Source of the DNA: JBBTVO01 sp038063195
GTDB lineage: Bacteria; Patescibacteriota; Microgenomatia; Levybacterales; UBA12049
Length of the DNA stretch: 21,855 nucleotides
Direction of reading: 5' to 3'
Assembly (NCBI GenBank): GCA_038063195.1
Contig: JBBTVO010000035.1
Location: 1 to 21,855, forward strand
Shown: positions 5,567-12,839 of the stretch, in pieces
How positions within the stretch are numbered: the stretch's first letter is position 1
Layout of the letters: each line of letters starts with the position of its first letter
Notes under the pieces: generated by a model
Told to the model about the DNA's origin: nothing
Database searches by the model: none
Seen by the model: only the letters and a program-made list of their open reading frames with translations
Position numbers and translations under genes: made by a program

Positions 5567-6280
5567 ATGACGCGAGGCGAGATTATCCGTTTCTTGGTTC
5601 TGCGGACAATTGGGAATTTTCTTCTTCTTTTTGCTATCTTCGGAGTTCTGGCAACCTTCGGACCTTCTCTTTACTTTGAACTTCACTATAGAATTGCCCA
5701 GGCACGCGGAGTAGAGTATTCAGCACCAGAGGAGACAGACTCGGCCTTCGGAGAATTATTGAAAAAAACAAATCCCGAGAAAATCGCGGACGGCGGTTTT
5801 GGAAAACTTTTGGCAGGACCCAAGGAGCAAATATTGATACCAAAAGATACAGAGTTTAGTATTTTGATACCTAAAATTGGGGCAAGTGCAAAGGTAATTC
5901 CAAATATTGATCCTTCCAATGAAGCCCAATTTCTTGAAGTCCTTCAGCAGGGAGTAGCACATGCGCTCGGGACTTATTTCCCCGGGCTTCCCGGAAATAT
6001 TTATCTTTTTGCACATTCTACGGATAATTTCTGGGATGTCGGGCGGTACAATGCGGTATTTTATTTACTCAAGGACTTAGCGCCGGGGGATGATGTGATA
6101 GTTTATTTTGAAAACCAGAGACACAATTATGTAGTGACTGAAATAAGGACAGTTGATGCTTCTGACGTTTCGTATATAACCAAGAGTAATACGGGAAAAG
6201 AAGTCTTGATTCTTCAAACCTGCTGGCCGCCCGGTACTACATGGAAGCGTATTTTAGTTTTTGCAGAGCCTAAGAAATAA
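5567..6280 (+). CDS. Sortase family cysteine transpeptidase
   Basis: A 237-residue sortase that should cut a sorting signal on exported proteins and join them to the cell envelope. It has an N-terminal membrane anchor (about 13-36), a linker and the sortase beta-barrel from about residue 92. The catalytic His150 is in LFAHSTD, Cys219 in LILQTCWPPGTTWKR and Arg228 in the same segment. The triad spacing and the L-x-T-C motif are diagnostic. The class is uncertain, though the single N-terminal anchor and CWPPGT segment are like class D/E or related groups. The longer TTG start at 5531 is rejected because those bases form the -35 of the promoter. A 10-bp hairpin follows the stop. No adjacent gene shows a clear LPxTG substrate. 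Confidence 0.93.
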   Translation: MTRGEIIRFLVLRTIGNFLLLFAIFGVLATFGPSLYFELHYRIAQARGVEYSAPEETDSAFGELLKKTNPEKIADGGFGKLLAGPKEQILIPKDTEFSILIPKIGASAKVIPNIDPSNEAQFLEVLQQGVAHALGTYFPGLPGNIYLFAHSTDNFWDVGRYNAVFYLLKDLAPGDDVIVYFENQRHNYVVTEIRTVDASDVSYITKSNTGKEVLILQTCWPPGTTWKRILVFAEPKK

Positions 6281-6290
6281 ATTTATCTTT

Positions 6291-6314
6291 CTTCTCTTTT
6301 ACCGAAAAGAGAAG
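6291..6314. terminator. Perfect 10-bp hairpin after the sortase gene
   Basis: CTTCTCTTTT, loop ACCG, AAAAGAGAAG. It starts 10 bp after the sortase stop. No U-tract follows on either strand, so it may act as a 3' stabiliser rather than a classic intrinsic terminator. Confidence 0.5.
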
Positions 6315-6373
6315 CAGAAACTCTTCGCCAAGTGGTGCTCGTGCTTTCGAATTTCACTCGCTTGTCGGGTGAT

Positions 6374-6417
6374 TTCACCCCCTCCTCAACAAGTTTGTGA
6401 GGAATCCCCCTGATCGT
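6374..6417. repeat. Two hairpins in the convergent intergenic gap
   Basis: In the 241-bp gap between the convergent sortase and PEGA genes, GGGTGA-TT-TCACCC (6378-6391) is a perfect 6-bp stem. It is followed within a few bases by a second stem, TCCTCA...TGAGGA (6393-6413), extended by CAA/TTG with one bulged base. A short pyrimidine/purine repeat (CCCCCT, AGGGGG) flanks the second. No ORF is supported here. Confidence 0.45.
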
Positions 6418-6521
6418 GCTCACTCAATTCTCATGCACTGTGCTCCAAAAGGCGAAGCTAAGGGGGTATTTGAAACCGGATTGTCAAATCAAAGAGCAGA
6501 CGAGTGGTTAATTGTCAATTG

Positions 6522-7712
6522 TTACTTGAGGCTGATGGTATAGAGGTTAGCGGGGCTATCTGAGTTGCCTAGATCTGTGAGAATTACGATTCTTGAAGTG
6601 TCTGTCCATGGGAAAACATACTTGTCGAGGAACGGCCCTGCGTAAACTTTGATAGAATTGGTTCCATCATAGTCCATAATGTCGATATTTTTGTCATGTA
6701 CATAAATAAGATGCGCTGAGTCAGGAAGCCACTCAAGAAGCTGAGTAGCTTCATTGAACCCTTCTTTTATAAGATAATTCCGGTCTTCTTTTACATCATA
6801 AACATAAATTGAACCTTTCTTAATACTTCTTTCCTGAGGCGTTGAATTAGTTCCAATAAGAGGCGGAGTTATTACTACAGGTAGGTTGGCCGAGGTTGAA
6901 GCTGAATAAAGTACTTTGGTCTCATCAGGGGAGAATGCAATAATTTTGAAATTCGCTTTTACCATTCCTCTTGCTTTGGAAGGCAGGTTGTTCATTTGAG
7001 ACTTATCCCTATCAGTCTTAATTTTCAGCCATGAACTCTTGATACTTTGAAGCGTCGCTGTGACGTCGCTCGGATCGTCATTGAATGTATTTGGTCTTAG
7101 GACGTAAGTCGATAATGCACCTTGGGCTGAAATTGAAGCTGTAAGTTCTGAGCCATCAGGCGCCCATGCGAGCATTGCGCTTGAGAAAAAAGCTGTTGTG
7201 TTGTCTGCAATCTGAGAAGAAGAGCCCTGAAGAGTAAGAATCGGACGGTTGGTGCTATCGAGTATATAGATCCCGTTTTTCTTAATGTCCTGGGTTGATA
7301 CAGTATAGGCGATTTTGGTATGGGTAGGATCAATTACGGGGTTATTCACTCCTAGATTGGTAATACTTTCGAGTTTGGGCGCTTTGGGGAAAAGAAGGGC
7401 ATCGGCTTTGGTAACTACACCTTTGTCTATATTAACTTTTTTCTCCCATGGAAAGTAGCCTTGTTTGAAGATTTTAACCTCATATGTGCCCGGAGAAAGA
7501 TTGACCTGACTGTCCGTAGCCGTTGTAAGATGACCATTTATGAAAACCTGCGCTCCGTCTGGACTGCTCGTGGCATCCAAAAGACCGGTACTTGAAAGAT
7601 CAGCCTTGCCGTTATTAAAAGAGAGCCGGACGCCTTTTCCATAAAAAACTACTCCTGTTGTTGCGATAATAAGAAGTAACAAAACTATTGCAGTAAGAAC
7701 TACTTTCTTCAT
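6522..7712 (-). CDS. PEGA-domain protein with C-terminal beta-propeller-like repeats
   Basis: With the start at 7712 the protein has 396 residues. It has an N-terminal membrane anchor (about 3-25) followed by a PEGA domain at about 45-110 (DATSSPDGAQVFINGHL, then LSPGTYEVKIFKQGYFPWEKKV), the carbohydrate- or surface-associated fold with the P-x-G-A motif. The remaining 280 residues hold several repeats of the type IAFSPDETKVLYSAS / LAWAPDGSELTASI / LEWLPDSAHLIYVHD, like TolB/WD40-type propeller blades. It is probably an extracytoplasmic envelope protein; function unknown. The longer start at 7748 is rejected because TTGCGA-N17-TATAAT covers it and ends 7 nt before 7712. Confidence 0.85.
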   Translation of the reverse strand: MKKVVLTAIVLLLLIIATTGVVFYGKGVRLSFNNGKADLSSTGLLDATSSPDGAQVFINGHLTTATDSQVNLSPGTYEVKIFKQGYFPWEKKVNIDKGVVTKADALLFPKAPKLESITNLGVNNPVIDPTHTKIAYTVSTQDIKKNGIYILDSTNRPILTLQGSSSQIADNTTAFFSSAMLAWAPDGSELTASISAQGALSTYVLRPNTFNDDPSDVTATLQSIKSSWLKIKTDRDKSQMNNLPSKARGMVKANFKIIAFSPDETKVLYSASTSANLPVVITPPLIGTNSTPQERSIKKGSIYVYDVKEDRNYLIKEGFNEATQLLEWLPDSAHLIYVHDKNIDIMDYDGTNSIKVYAGPFLDKYVFPWTDTSRIVILTDLGNSDSPANLYTISLK

Positions 7713-7719
7713 AAGAGCC

Positions 7720-7748
7720 ATTATACCCTGCCTGCAACGCCATCGCAA
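7720..7748 (-). promoter_or_regulatory. Promoter of the PEGA-domain gene
   Basis: -35 TTGCGA (7743-7748), 17-bp spacer and -10 TATAAT (7720-7725) on the minus strand. The -10 ends 7 nt before the ATG at 7712, so the mRNA should be leaderless. Confidence 0.75.
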
Positions 7749-7796
7749 GCATTTTTTAAAAATTAATTCAAAAACTTACCGGCTTAAACATAGGCC

Positions 7797-7825
7797 TTGC
7801 AAGATATATGAACTGTATATATAAT
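7797..7825 (+). promoter_or_regulatory. Promoter of mreB
   Basis: -35 TTGCAA (7797-7802), 17-bp spacer and -10 TATAAT (7820-7825). Transcription would begin near 7832, giving an mreB leader of about 100 nt, long compared with the other genes here. Confidence 0.6.
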
Positions 7826-7843
7826 CGATGTGCAGGCCAAAAA

Positions 7844-7881
7844 AGTATTTTTGATACACTAAAATAGTATTTTGATACACT
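7844..7881 (+). repeat. Tandem direct repeats in the mreB leader
   Basis: AGTATTTTTGATACACT (7844-7860) and AGTATTTTGATACACT (7866-7881) differ only by one T. Each holds an internal GTAT...ATAC dyad. Spacing is about two helical turns, as expected for paired protein-binding sites, within the predicted 5' leader. Confidence 0.6.
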
Positions 7882-7933
7882 TACAGAACTAAAAACTGCT
7901 AGCAAATAACTTATAACTTTTTTATTTTAAATT

Positions 7934-8950
7934 ATGTTAAATAAACGCATTGGAATAGATCTAGGTACGGCCAATACTCTTGTTTACCTTGCCGGAGAAG
8001 GGATAGTCCTTAACGAGCCTACAGTGGTTGCAGTTACAGCTGAGGAGAACAAAGTTGTCGCAGTCGGTAAGGAAGCTAAGGAAATGCTGGGAAGAACCCC
8101 CGGAAATATTATTGCCCAGCGTCCGCTTCGGGACGGGGTAATTGCCGATTATACAATTACGGAAGCTATGCTCTCTTATTTTATAGATAAGGCGGCGGGT
8201 AAATCGCGCTTTTTCAAGCCTGAAGTTATGATTTGTATTCCATCAGGTGTGACTCAGGTGGAAAGACGTGCGGTTCTCGATGCTACAATGGCTGCAGGAG
8301 CCAAGATTGCCTATCTTATTGAAGAACCTCTCGCGGCGGCAATTGGTGCTAAGATTCCGATCGCACAAGCTGCAGGGCACATGGTGGTAGATATAGGCGG
8401 AGGCTCTACGGAGTGCGCGGTAATTTCTTTGGGCGGAGTTGTGGTGCACAATTCTGTAAGAGCAGGGGGCAATAAAATAGACGAGGCAATTGCAGTATAT
8501 ACAAAGAAAAAGTTTAATCTCTTAATTGGAGAAAGAACAGCAGAGCAGATAAAAATAGAAATCGGAAATTCGGTCATTGAAGATTCTTCGAAAAATTTAA
8601 AGAAAATGGAAATAAGAGGACGTGACAGCATAACAGGACTTCCCAAAACAATAGAGCTTAATGAGTTGCAGATAAATGAGGCGATAAATCCAGTGCTTCT
8701 GGATATAGTTGCCGCAGTTAAAGGAGTTCTTGAGCAAACACCGCCGGAACTTGCCAGTGATATTATAGATAAGGGAGTTGTGATGAGCGGAGGAACTTCG
8801 CTTCTTAAAAATTTCGATAAGTTTGTTACCAAGCTCACCGGAGTCCCATGTCATTTGGCTGAAGATCCGCTTCTTTGTGTAGTAAGAGGTACCGGAGTTG
8901 CGCTTGAAAATATAGAACTTTATAAAAGAAGTATCGCACGGAACAAATAA
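7934..8950 (+). CDS. mreB: Rod shape-determining actin-like protein MreB
   Basis: A 338-residue bacterial actin that forms membrane-associated filaments guiding lateral cell-wall synthesis. The length is typical. The phosphate-1 loop is GIDLGTANTLVY (7-18). Phosphate-2 is MVVDIGGGSTECAVISLGG (about 150-168) and the adenosine motif is GVVMSGGTSLLKNF (about 282-295). IPSGVTQVERRAVLDA and EPLAAAIGA are family landmarks. No mreC, mreD or rodA lies alongside; the next gene is a GT26 transferase. The leader is long, with twin direct repeats, suggesting regulation. No obvious Shine-Dalgarno precedes the ATG (TTTTAAATT). Confidence 0.97.
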   Translation: MLNKRIGIDLGTANTLVYLAGEGIVLNEPTVVAVTAEENKVVAVGKEAKEMLGRTPGNIIAQRPLRDGVIADYTITEAMLSYFIDKAAGKSRFFKPEVMICIPSGVTQVERRAVLDATMAAGAKIAYLIEEPLAAAIGAKIPIAQAAGHMVVDIGGGSTECAVISLGGVVVHNSVRAGGNKIDEAIAVYTKKKFNLLIGERTAEQIKIEIGNSVIEDSSKNLKKMEIRGRDSITGLPKTIELNELQINEAINPVLLDIVAAVKGVLEQTPPELASDIIDKGVVMSGGTSLLKNFDKFVTKLTGVPCHLAEDPLLCVVRGTGVALENIELYKRSIARNK

Positions 8951-9079
8951 AAAAAATCTTCTAAATTATCCTATAACTTTTTAATTCACTTTTATAAAAC
9001 CATGCTTAGAATAATTAACTTTACTAATTTTCACATCCGGATAGAATTATAGTAATTAGACCGATATGGTAGATAAAAT

Positions 9080-9109
9080 TTGATATTTTAATTTAACTAG
9101 CCTTATAAG
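9080..9109 (+). promoter_or_regulatory. Candidate promoter of the tagA-like gene
   Basis: TTGATA (9080-9085), 18 bp, TATAAG (9104-9109), about 56 nt of leader before the ATG at 9172. A weaker alternative (TTCAAA, 17 bp, TTTAAT at 9161-9166) would lie 5 nt from the ATG. The 221-bp gap after mreB holds no ORF. Confidence 0.4.
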
Positions 9110-9171
9110 ACCGAAATTATTTTGAACAAATAAAATATTCAAAATAGGCAATTATAAGCGTTTAATTCATT

Positions 9172-9942
9172 ATGAATAAAACTTATAGTAATAATAACAG
9201 TTTTAAGAAAATAAAAATTCTAAAAATTGGATTTAATAACCTAAACTATTTTCAAGTCCTAGAGTATTTACTAAAAATTCTTGAAAAAGACGATAGAAAT
9301 AGATATTTCGTTACCCCTAACCCCGAACTTTTGGTTGTCGCCGATGGAGACAGTAGTTATGAAAAGATACTAAACTCAGCAGATTTAGCTTTGCCCGACG
9401 GGATAGGGGTAGTATGGGCGTCGAAATTACTGGGAAGACATCTTAAGCATAGAATTGCGGGGGCAGACCTTATGGAAAACGTCTGCAGAGATGTTGCCAA
9501 ACGGCCTATAACAGTGGGCTTTTTAGGAGGCAGACCCGGCATAGCAGAGAAAGTCTCCGAGTGCTTGACCAAAAAATACCCCGGATTAAAAGTCGGACTG
9601 ACATATTCAGGCGCTCCGGACAAAGAAACGCTGGAATATATTAAAGATGAGATTGAAAAAAATAATGATGGAAAAAAGCTAGATATTTTATTTGTAGCCT
9701 TCGGTTCTCCAAAACAAGAAATATGGATTTCAGAAAATCTTAAAAGTCTTCCGGTAAAAGTGACAATCGGAGTCGGCGGCGCTTTTGATTTCATAAGCGG
9801 TGAGATAAAAAGAGCACCAGTATGGATTAGAAGAACCGGACTTGAATGGTTCTTTAGATTAGCTATCCAACCCTGGCGAATAAAACGACAGCTTGCGCTT
9901 TTAGAATTTGTCTATCTTGTATCCAGAGAGAGATTTCGCTAA
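9172..9942 (+). CDS. WecG/TagA/CpsF family (GT26) glycosyltransferase
   Basis: A 256-residue GT26 enzyme of the type that adds ManNAc or a related sugar to a lipid-linked sugar in teichoic acid, enterobacterial common antigen or capsule assembly. Family motifs in order are YFVTPNPELL (about 45), LPDGIGVVWASKLLG (about 75-89), RIAGADLMENV, VGFLGGRPG, FVAFGSPKQEIWI (about 180) and GVGGAFDFISGEIKRAPVWIRRTGLEWFFRL (about 200-230). The C-terminal basic and aromatic segment probably contacts the membrane. It starts the sugar gene cluster that includes the GT4, GT20 and GalT-like genes. The acceptor and donor cannot be set from sequence. Confidence 0.92.
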   Translation: MNKTYSNNNSFKKIKILKIGFNNLNYFQVLEYLLKILEKDDRNRYFVTPNPELLVVADGDSSYEKILNSADLALPDGIGVVWASKLLGRHLKHRIAGADLMENVCRDVAKRPITVGFLGGRPGIAEKVSECLTKKYPGLKVGLTYSGAPDKETLEYIKDEIEKNNDGKKLDILFVAFGSPKQEIWISENLKSLPVKVTIGVGGAFDFISGEIKRAPVWIRRTGLEWFFRLAIQPWRIKRQLALLEFVYLVSRERFR

Positions 9943-9962
9943 GCTATTTTTAGTTTATTATT

Positions 9963-9974
9963 AGAACGTGTTCT
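9963..9974. promoter_or_regulatory. Short dyad AGAAC-GT-GTTCT upstream of the GT4 gene
   Basis: A perfect 5-bp inverted repeat with a 2-bp centre, 25 bp before the GT4 ATG and 20 bp after the tagA-like stop. It could be an operator or chance. Confidence 0.3.
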
Positions 9975-9999
9975 CTGATTGTTGAAAGTTTTTATATTT

Positions 10000-11172
10000 A
10001 TGAAAATTGCCGTTATATCAGGTATAGATAAGCCTACAGTGCGCAACAGTAAAGGTGGAGTTGAAGTATGGACAGCAAATTTTGTTGCAGAGCAAGCGAA
10101 GCGTAATCACCAGATAGATTTATATTCTGTTCGCGGATCTTTGAATGGTCAAAATATTCAGCTTTTGGAGATATTAGATAAGCCTCTTGCAGATTATTAC
10201 ACGGATAAGTTCTTTACAACTTTGCCTTTAGAATTTTCGAAGCGAAAAGAACAATTGATGGCTACAATTTATGGTTCAGCATTTTTGCAGATCAAAGCAA
10301 AAGAAAATGAATACGATATTATTGTGGATAGTTGTTCTTATCCATCATTCACCTTCAATACACACTATTTTCGCAAACCAACCATCATTATCGGACACTT
10401 TCCGTTGAATTTTGCTACAAGGTTTTATTTTGAGAATTTTCCGGTTGCAGTAGAAACCTCGTCTGATTATTTTGTTTTCCCTTCGCAATATCAATTTAAC
10501 CAAGCATCTTTTATCCCTGAATCTTTGAAAGTAATTATTCCTCACGGTATTGACTCTGGTCAGTTTCGGTTCGACGCAACTGGGGGAGAAGATATGGTAT
10601 GGCTTAGCCGATTTCATCATATACGGATGGATAAAGGCTTGAAGCAGGCAATTGTTTCATCAAGTCACCTCAAAAAGAATTTGAAAGTTTTTGCTTTTAT
10701 CGAGCAAACCTCAAAACAATATTTTGATAGTAATATTAAGCCTTTAATGAAGGATCACATATCCCTTCATGAAGTAGGTGAAGATGAACAGATTAATCGT
10801 AATGAAGTATTTGGGTCATCGAAACTATTTTTATTTCCTATTCAATGGGAAGAACCGTTTGGTTTAGTCATGCTGGAATCAATGGCAAGTGGCACGCCGA
10901 TCATTGCGTTTGCCCGGGGTTCTGTCCCTGAAATAATTGAAGACGGAAAAACGGGCTTTATTGTTAATCCTTCAGATTCAGATATTCGTGGCGATTTTAT
11001 TATCAGAAAGACTGGTATGGATGGGCTATATGAGGCAATAGATCGAATATATGGACTGTCTGTAGAAGAATATGCAGCAATGAGAAAACAGTGCCGGGAA
11101 AGAGTTGAGCAGAAATTTAGCTTAGAACATATGGTAGATGGGTATGAACAGTTATATAAAAAAATAATTTAA
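10000..11172 (+). CDS. GT4-family glycosyltransferase
   Basis: A 390-residue retaining GT-B fold glycosyltransferase. The N-terminal domain begins MKIAVISGIDKPTVRNSKGGVEVWT, with the GG loop typical of the acceptor domain. The C-terminal nucleotide-sugar domain has VWLSRFHHIRMDKGL (about 200) and the family E-x7-E motif EEPFGLVMLESMASGTPIIAF (about 287-307), followed by GSVPEIIEDGKTGFIV. The ATG at 10000 is preferred over the upstream TTG codons at 9979. The gene follows the GT26 gene by 57 bp and likely works on the same glycan or lipid-linked sugar; no donor can be named. Confidence 0.9.
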   Translation: MKIAVISGIDKPTVRNSKGGVEVWTANFVAEQAKRNHQIDLYSVRGSLNGQNIQLLEILDKPLADYYTDKFFTTLPLEFSKRKEQLMATIYGSAFLQIKAKENEYDIIVDSCSYPSFTFNTHYFRKPTIIIGHFPLNFATRFYFENFPVAVETSSDYFVFPSQYQFNQASFIPESLKVIIPHGIDSGQFRFDATGGEDMVWLSRFHHIRMDKGLKQAIVSSSHLKKNLKVFAFIEQTSKQYFDSNIKPLMKDHISLHEVGEDEQINRNEVFGSSKLFLFPIQWEEPFGLVMLESMASGTPIIAFARGSVPEIIEDGKTGFIVNPSDSDIRGDFIIRKTGMDGLYEAIDRIYGLSVEEYAAMRKQCRERVEQKFSLEHMVDGYEQLYKKII

Positions 11173-11190
11173 TTCTAATCTATCTCTCTG

Positions 11191-11225
11191 TATATAGGAA
11201 TAAAATTTGATATACTTCCTATATA
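11191..11225. repeat. 10-bp perfect inverted repeat around the otsA-like -35
   Basis: TATATAGGAA (11191-11200) and TTCCTATATA (11216-11225) with a 15-bp centre. The centre contains the -35 TTGATA (11207-11212) of the otsA-like promoter. Confidence 0.65.
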
Positions 11226-11236
11226 GATTTTATAAG
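11207..11236 (+). promoter_or_regulatory. Promoter of the otsA-like gene
   Basis: -35 TTGATA (11207-11212), 18 bp, -10 TATAAG (11231-11236). Transcription would start near 11243, leaving about 11 nt with a GGAAAAG purine run before the ATG. Confidence 0.55.
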
Positions 11237-11253
11237 TAATTTCTGGAAAAGCT

Positions 11254-12753
11254 ATGACAACTAATCAGGATCTTAAAGACTTTTTTAAAAGACGCGATTT
11301 TAAGCTTATTATGGCAGCAGATGCCGAGCCTCGAATCCATCAAAGAAAAAATGAAAAAATGACAACTATCGTGCCTGCAGGAGGTGTCTCAATCGCGCTT
11401 GACCCAATCGCACAAATTTCGCAGGGGGTTTTCGTAGCAAGAGGTAAGACAAAGGAAGATAGAGAGGTTGTTAATGGCTCAGGAAAAATTAAAATAAGCG
11501 GAGACCTTGGTACTTATGCGCTCAAGCGGGTATTTATAAACGAAAAGGAGCAGGATGACTATTACAATGGATTTTCAAACCAAACATTATGGCCTCTCTG
11601 TCATGTAGCATATGAACGGCCGGTTTTTGAGAAGGGCTGGTACGAAAATTACAAAAAGGTCAATCAATATTTCGCAAAAGCGATTACGGATGAAGTAAAG
11701 CCGGGTTCTTTTATCTGGGTTAACGACTACCAGCTTGCCTTAGTTCCGAGCTTAATAAAAAAACCTAAAGATGCCACTCTTGCTATGTTTTGGCATATCC
11801 CCTGGCCCACGTGGGAAATTTTCAGAACCCTTCCTGAGAAACTCGAGATACTTGAAAGTTTACTAAGCTGTGATTTCCTGGCATTCCACCGCGGATACCA
11901 AGTAAGAAATTTTCTGGATACGGTCAGGCGTGAACTTGAAGTAAGAATTGATGAAGAGACGAGTAGAGTTTATTATAAAAAAAGAGTTACTACGGTTAGA
12001 AACTTACCTATGGGAATTGATACCGATGTTATCAAGTCTTTGGCAAAAGAAACTCCTCCGAATACGTTTGTAGGAAATGTTGTAAGGAAATTGATAGGGG
12101 AGAAGAAAGAGCGCAGTGAGCTTGATAAATTCTTTGAGAAAAATAAAGTAATTGTCGGGATAGACAGGCTTGATTATACAAAAGGACTTGAAGTCCGTCT
12201 TAAAGCGCTTGATAAGTTTTTTGATAAATATCCGCAATACATCGGAAAAGTAACATATGTGGGAATAATTGCGCCATCCCGTGAGAAAATCCCTTCATAT
12301 CAACAACTGCGCGCACAAATAAAAAAGCTTGCTCATGATATAAATCTAAAACACGTAAAGCGGGGCTGGCTTCCAATTCACTTGATTTATCATATTTTTA
12401 CAAGAGAAGATATCATAAATTTCTACCAAAAATCAAAAATCTGCCTGGTTACGCCTCTGGATGATGGAATGAATCTGGTATCCAAAGAATTTGTAATGGC
12501 CGCGTCCCGTGAGAAGGATCCGGGGATGGTGGTCCTTTCTCAGTTTGCAGGCTCGGCAATTGATCTGACATCGGCTCTCATAATTAATCCGTATGATATA
12601 GATGAGGTTGCAAATGCTATTAAGGTGGGGCTTGAGATGCCAAAACAGGAGAAGATAAGAAGAATGAATAAAATGGCAGAAGCGCTTGAGGAAAAAAATA
12701 TCTACACTTGGACAGAGGATTTCGTACGAGCAGCTCTTGATGCCTCGAGATAA
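11254..12753 (+). CDS. GT20 family glycosyltransferase (trehalose-6-phosphate synthase-like)
   Basis: A 499-residue GT20 enzyme related to OtsA, which joins a glucose from NDP-glucose to glucose-6-phosphate. Family motifs are NGFSNQTLWPLCH (about 105), WVNDYQLALVP (about 155), FWHIPWPTWEIFRTLP (about 175), GIDRLDYTKGLEVR (about 305), APSREKIPSYQ (about 345) and TPLDDGMNLVSKEFVMA (about 405). The C-terminal half has the standard donor-site residues. The N-terminal SNR or NREP motif of OtsA appears here as DAEPRIH, so the usual phosphate-binding Arg is replaced, and VHDYHL is VNDYQL. The acceptor may therefore not be glucose-6-phosphate; a glucosylglycerol-phosphate synthase-like role is another option. 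No OtsB-type phosphatase is in the window. Confidence 0.85.
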   Translation: MTTNQDLKDFFKRRDFKLIMAADAEPRIHQRKNEKMTTIVPAGGVSIALDPIAQISQGVFVARGKTKEDREVVNGSGKIKISGDLGTYALKRVFINEKEQDDYYNGFSNQTLWPLCHVAYERPVFEKGWYENYKKVNQYFAKAITDEVKPGSFIWVNDYQLALVPSLIKKPKDATLAMFWHIPWPTWEIFRTLPEKLEILESLLSCDFLAFHRGYQVRNFLDTVRRELEVRIDEETSRVYYKKRVTTVRNLPMGIDTDVIKSLAKETPPNTFVGNVVRKLIGEKKERSELDKFFEKNKVIVGIDRLDYTKGLEVRLKALDKFFDKYPQYIGKVTYVGIIAPSREKIPSYQQLRAQIKKLAHDINLKHVKRGWLPIHLIYHIFTREDIINFYQKSKICLVTPLDDGMNLVSKEFVMAASREKDPGMVVLSQFAGSAIDLTSALIINPYDIDEVANAIKVGLEMPKQEKIRRMNKMAEALEEKNIYTWTEDFVRAALDASR

Positions 12754-12801
12754 CAACTAACAACTAACAAATCACAACTTACAATTTTTGCTTAAAATTA
12801 G

Positions 12802-12833
12802 CACTTTATACTTAATACTTTATACTTTATACT
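12802..12833 (+). promoter_or_regulatory. Repetitive leader and promoter of the galT-like gene
   Basis: The gap is made of short repeats (ACTAACA units, then ACTTTATACT-like units). The copy at 12828-12833 (TATACT) ends 6 nt before the ATG at 12840, with TTTATA (12805-12810) 17 bp upstream as -35. The sliding copies may give variable promoters. Confidence 0.5.
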
Positions 12834-12839
12834 AATTTT

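Noticed and set aside
9963..9974. AGAAC-GT-GTTCT as a LexA/SOS box
   Set aside because: The Gram-positive-type box is GAAC-N4-GTTC; here the spacing is only 2 bp and the downstream gene is a glycosyltransferase. Kept only as an unassigned dyad.
12754..12839. Short repeats (ACTAACA and ACTTTATACT units) as a CRISPR or minisatellite
   Set aside because: Units are under 12 bp, degenerate and without spacers; they are best seen as AT-rich slippage around the galT-like promoter.
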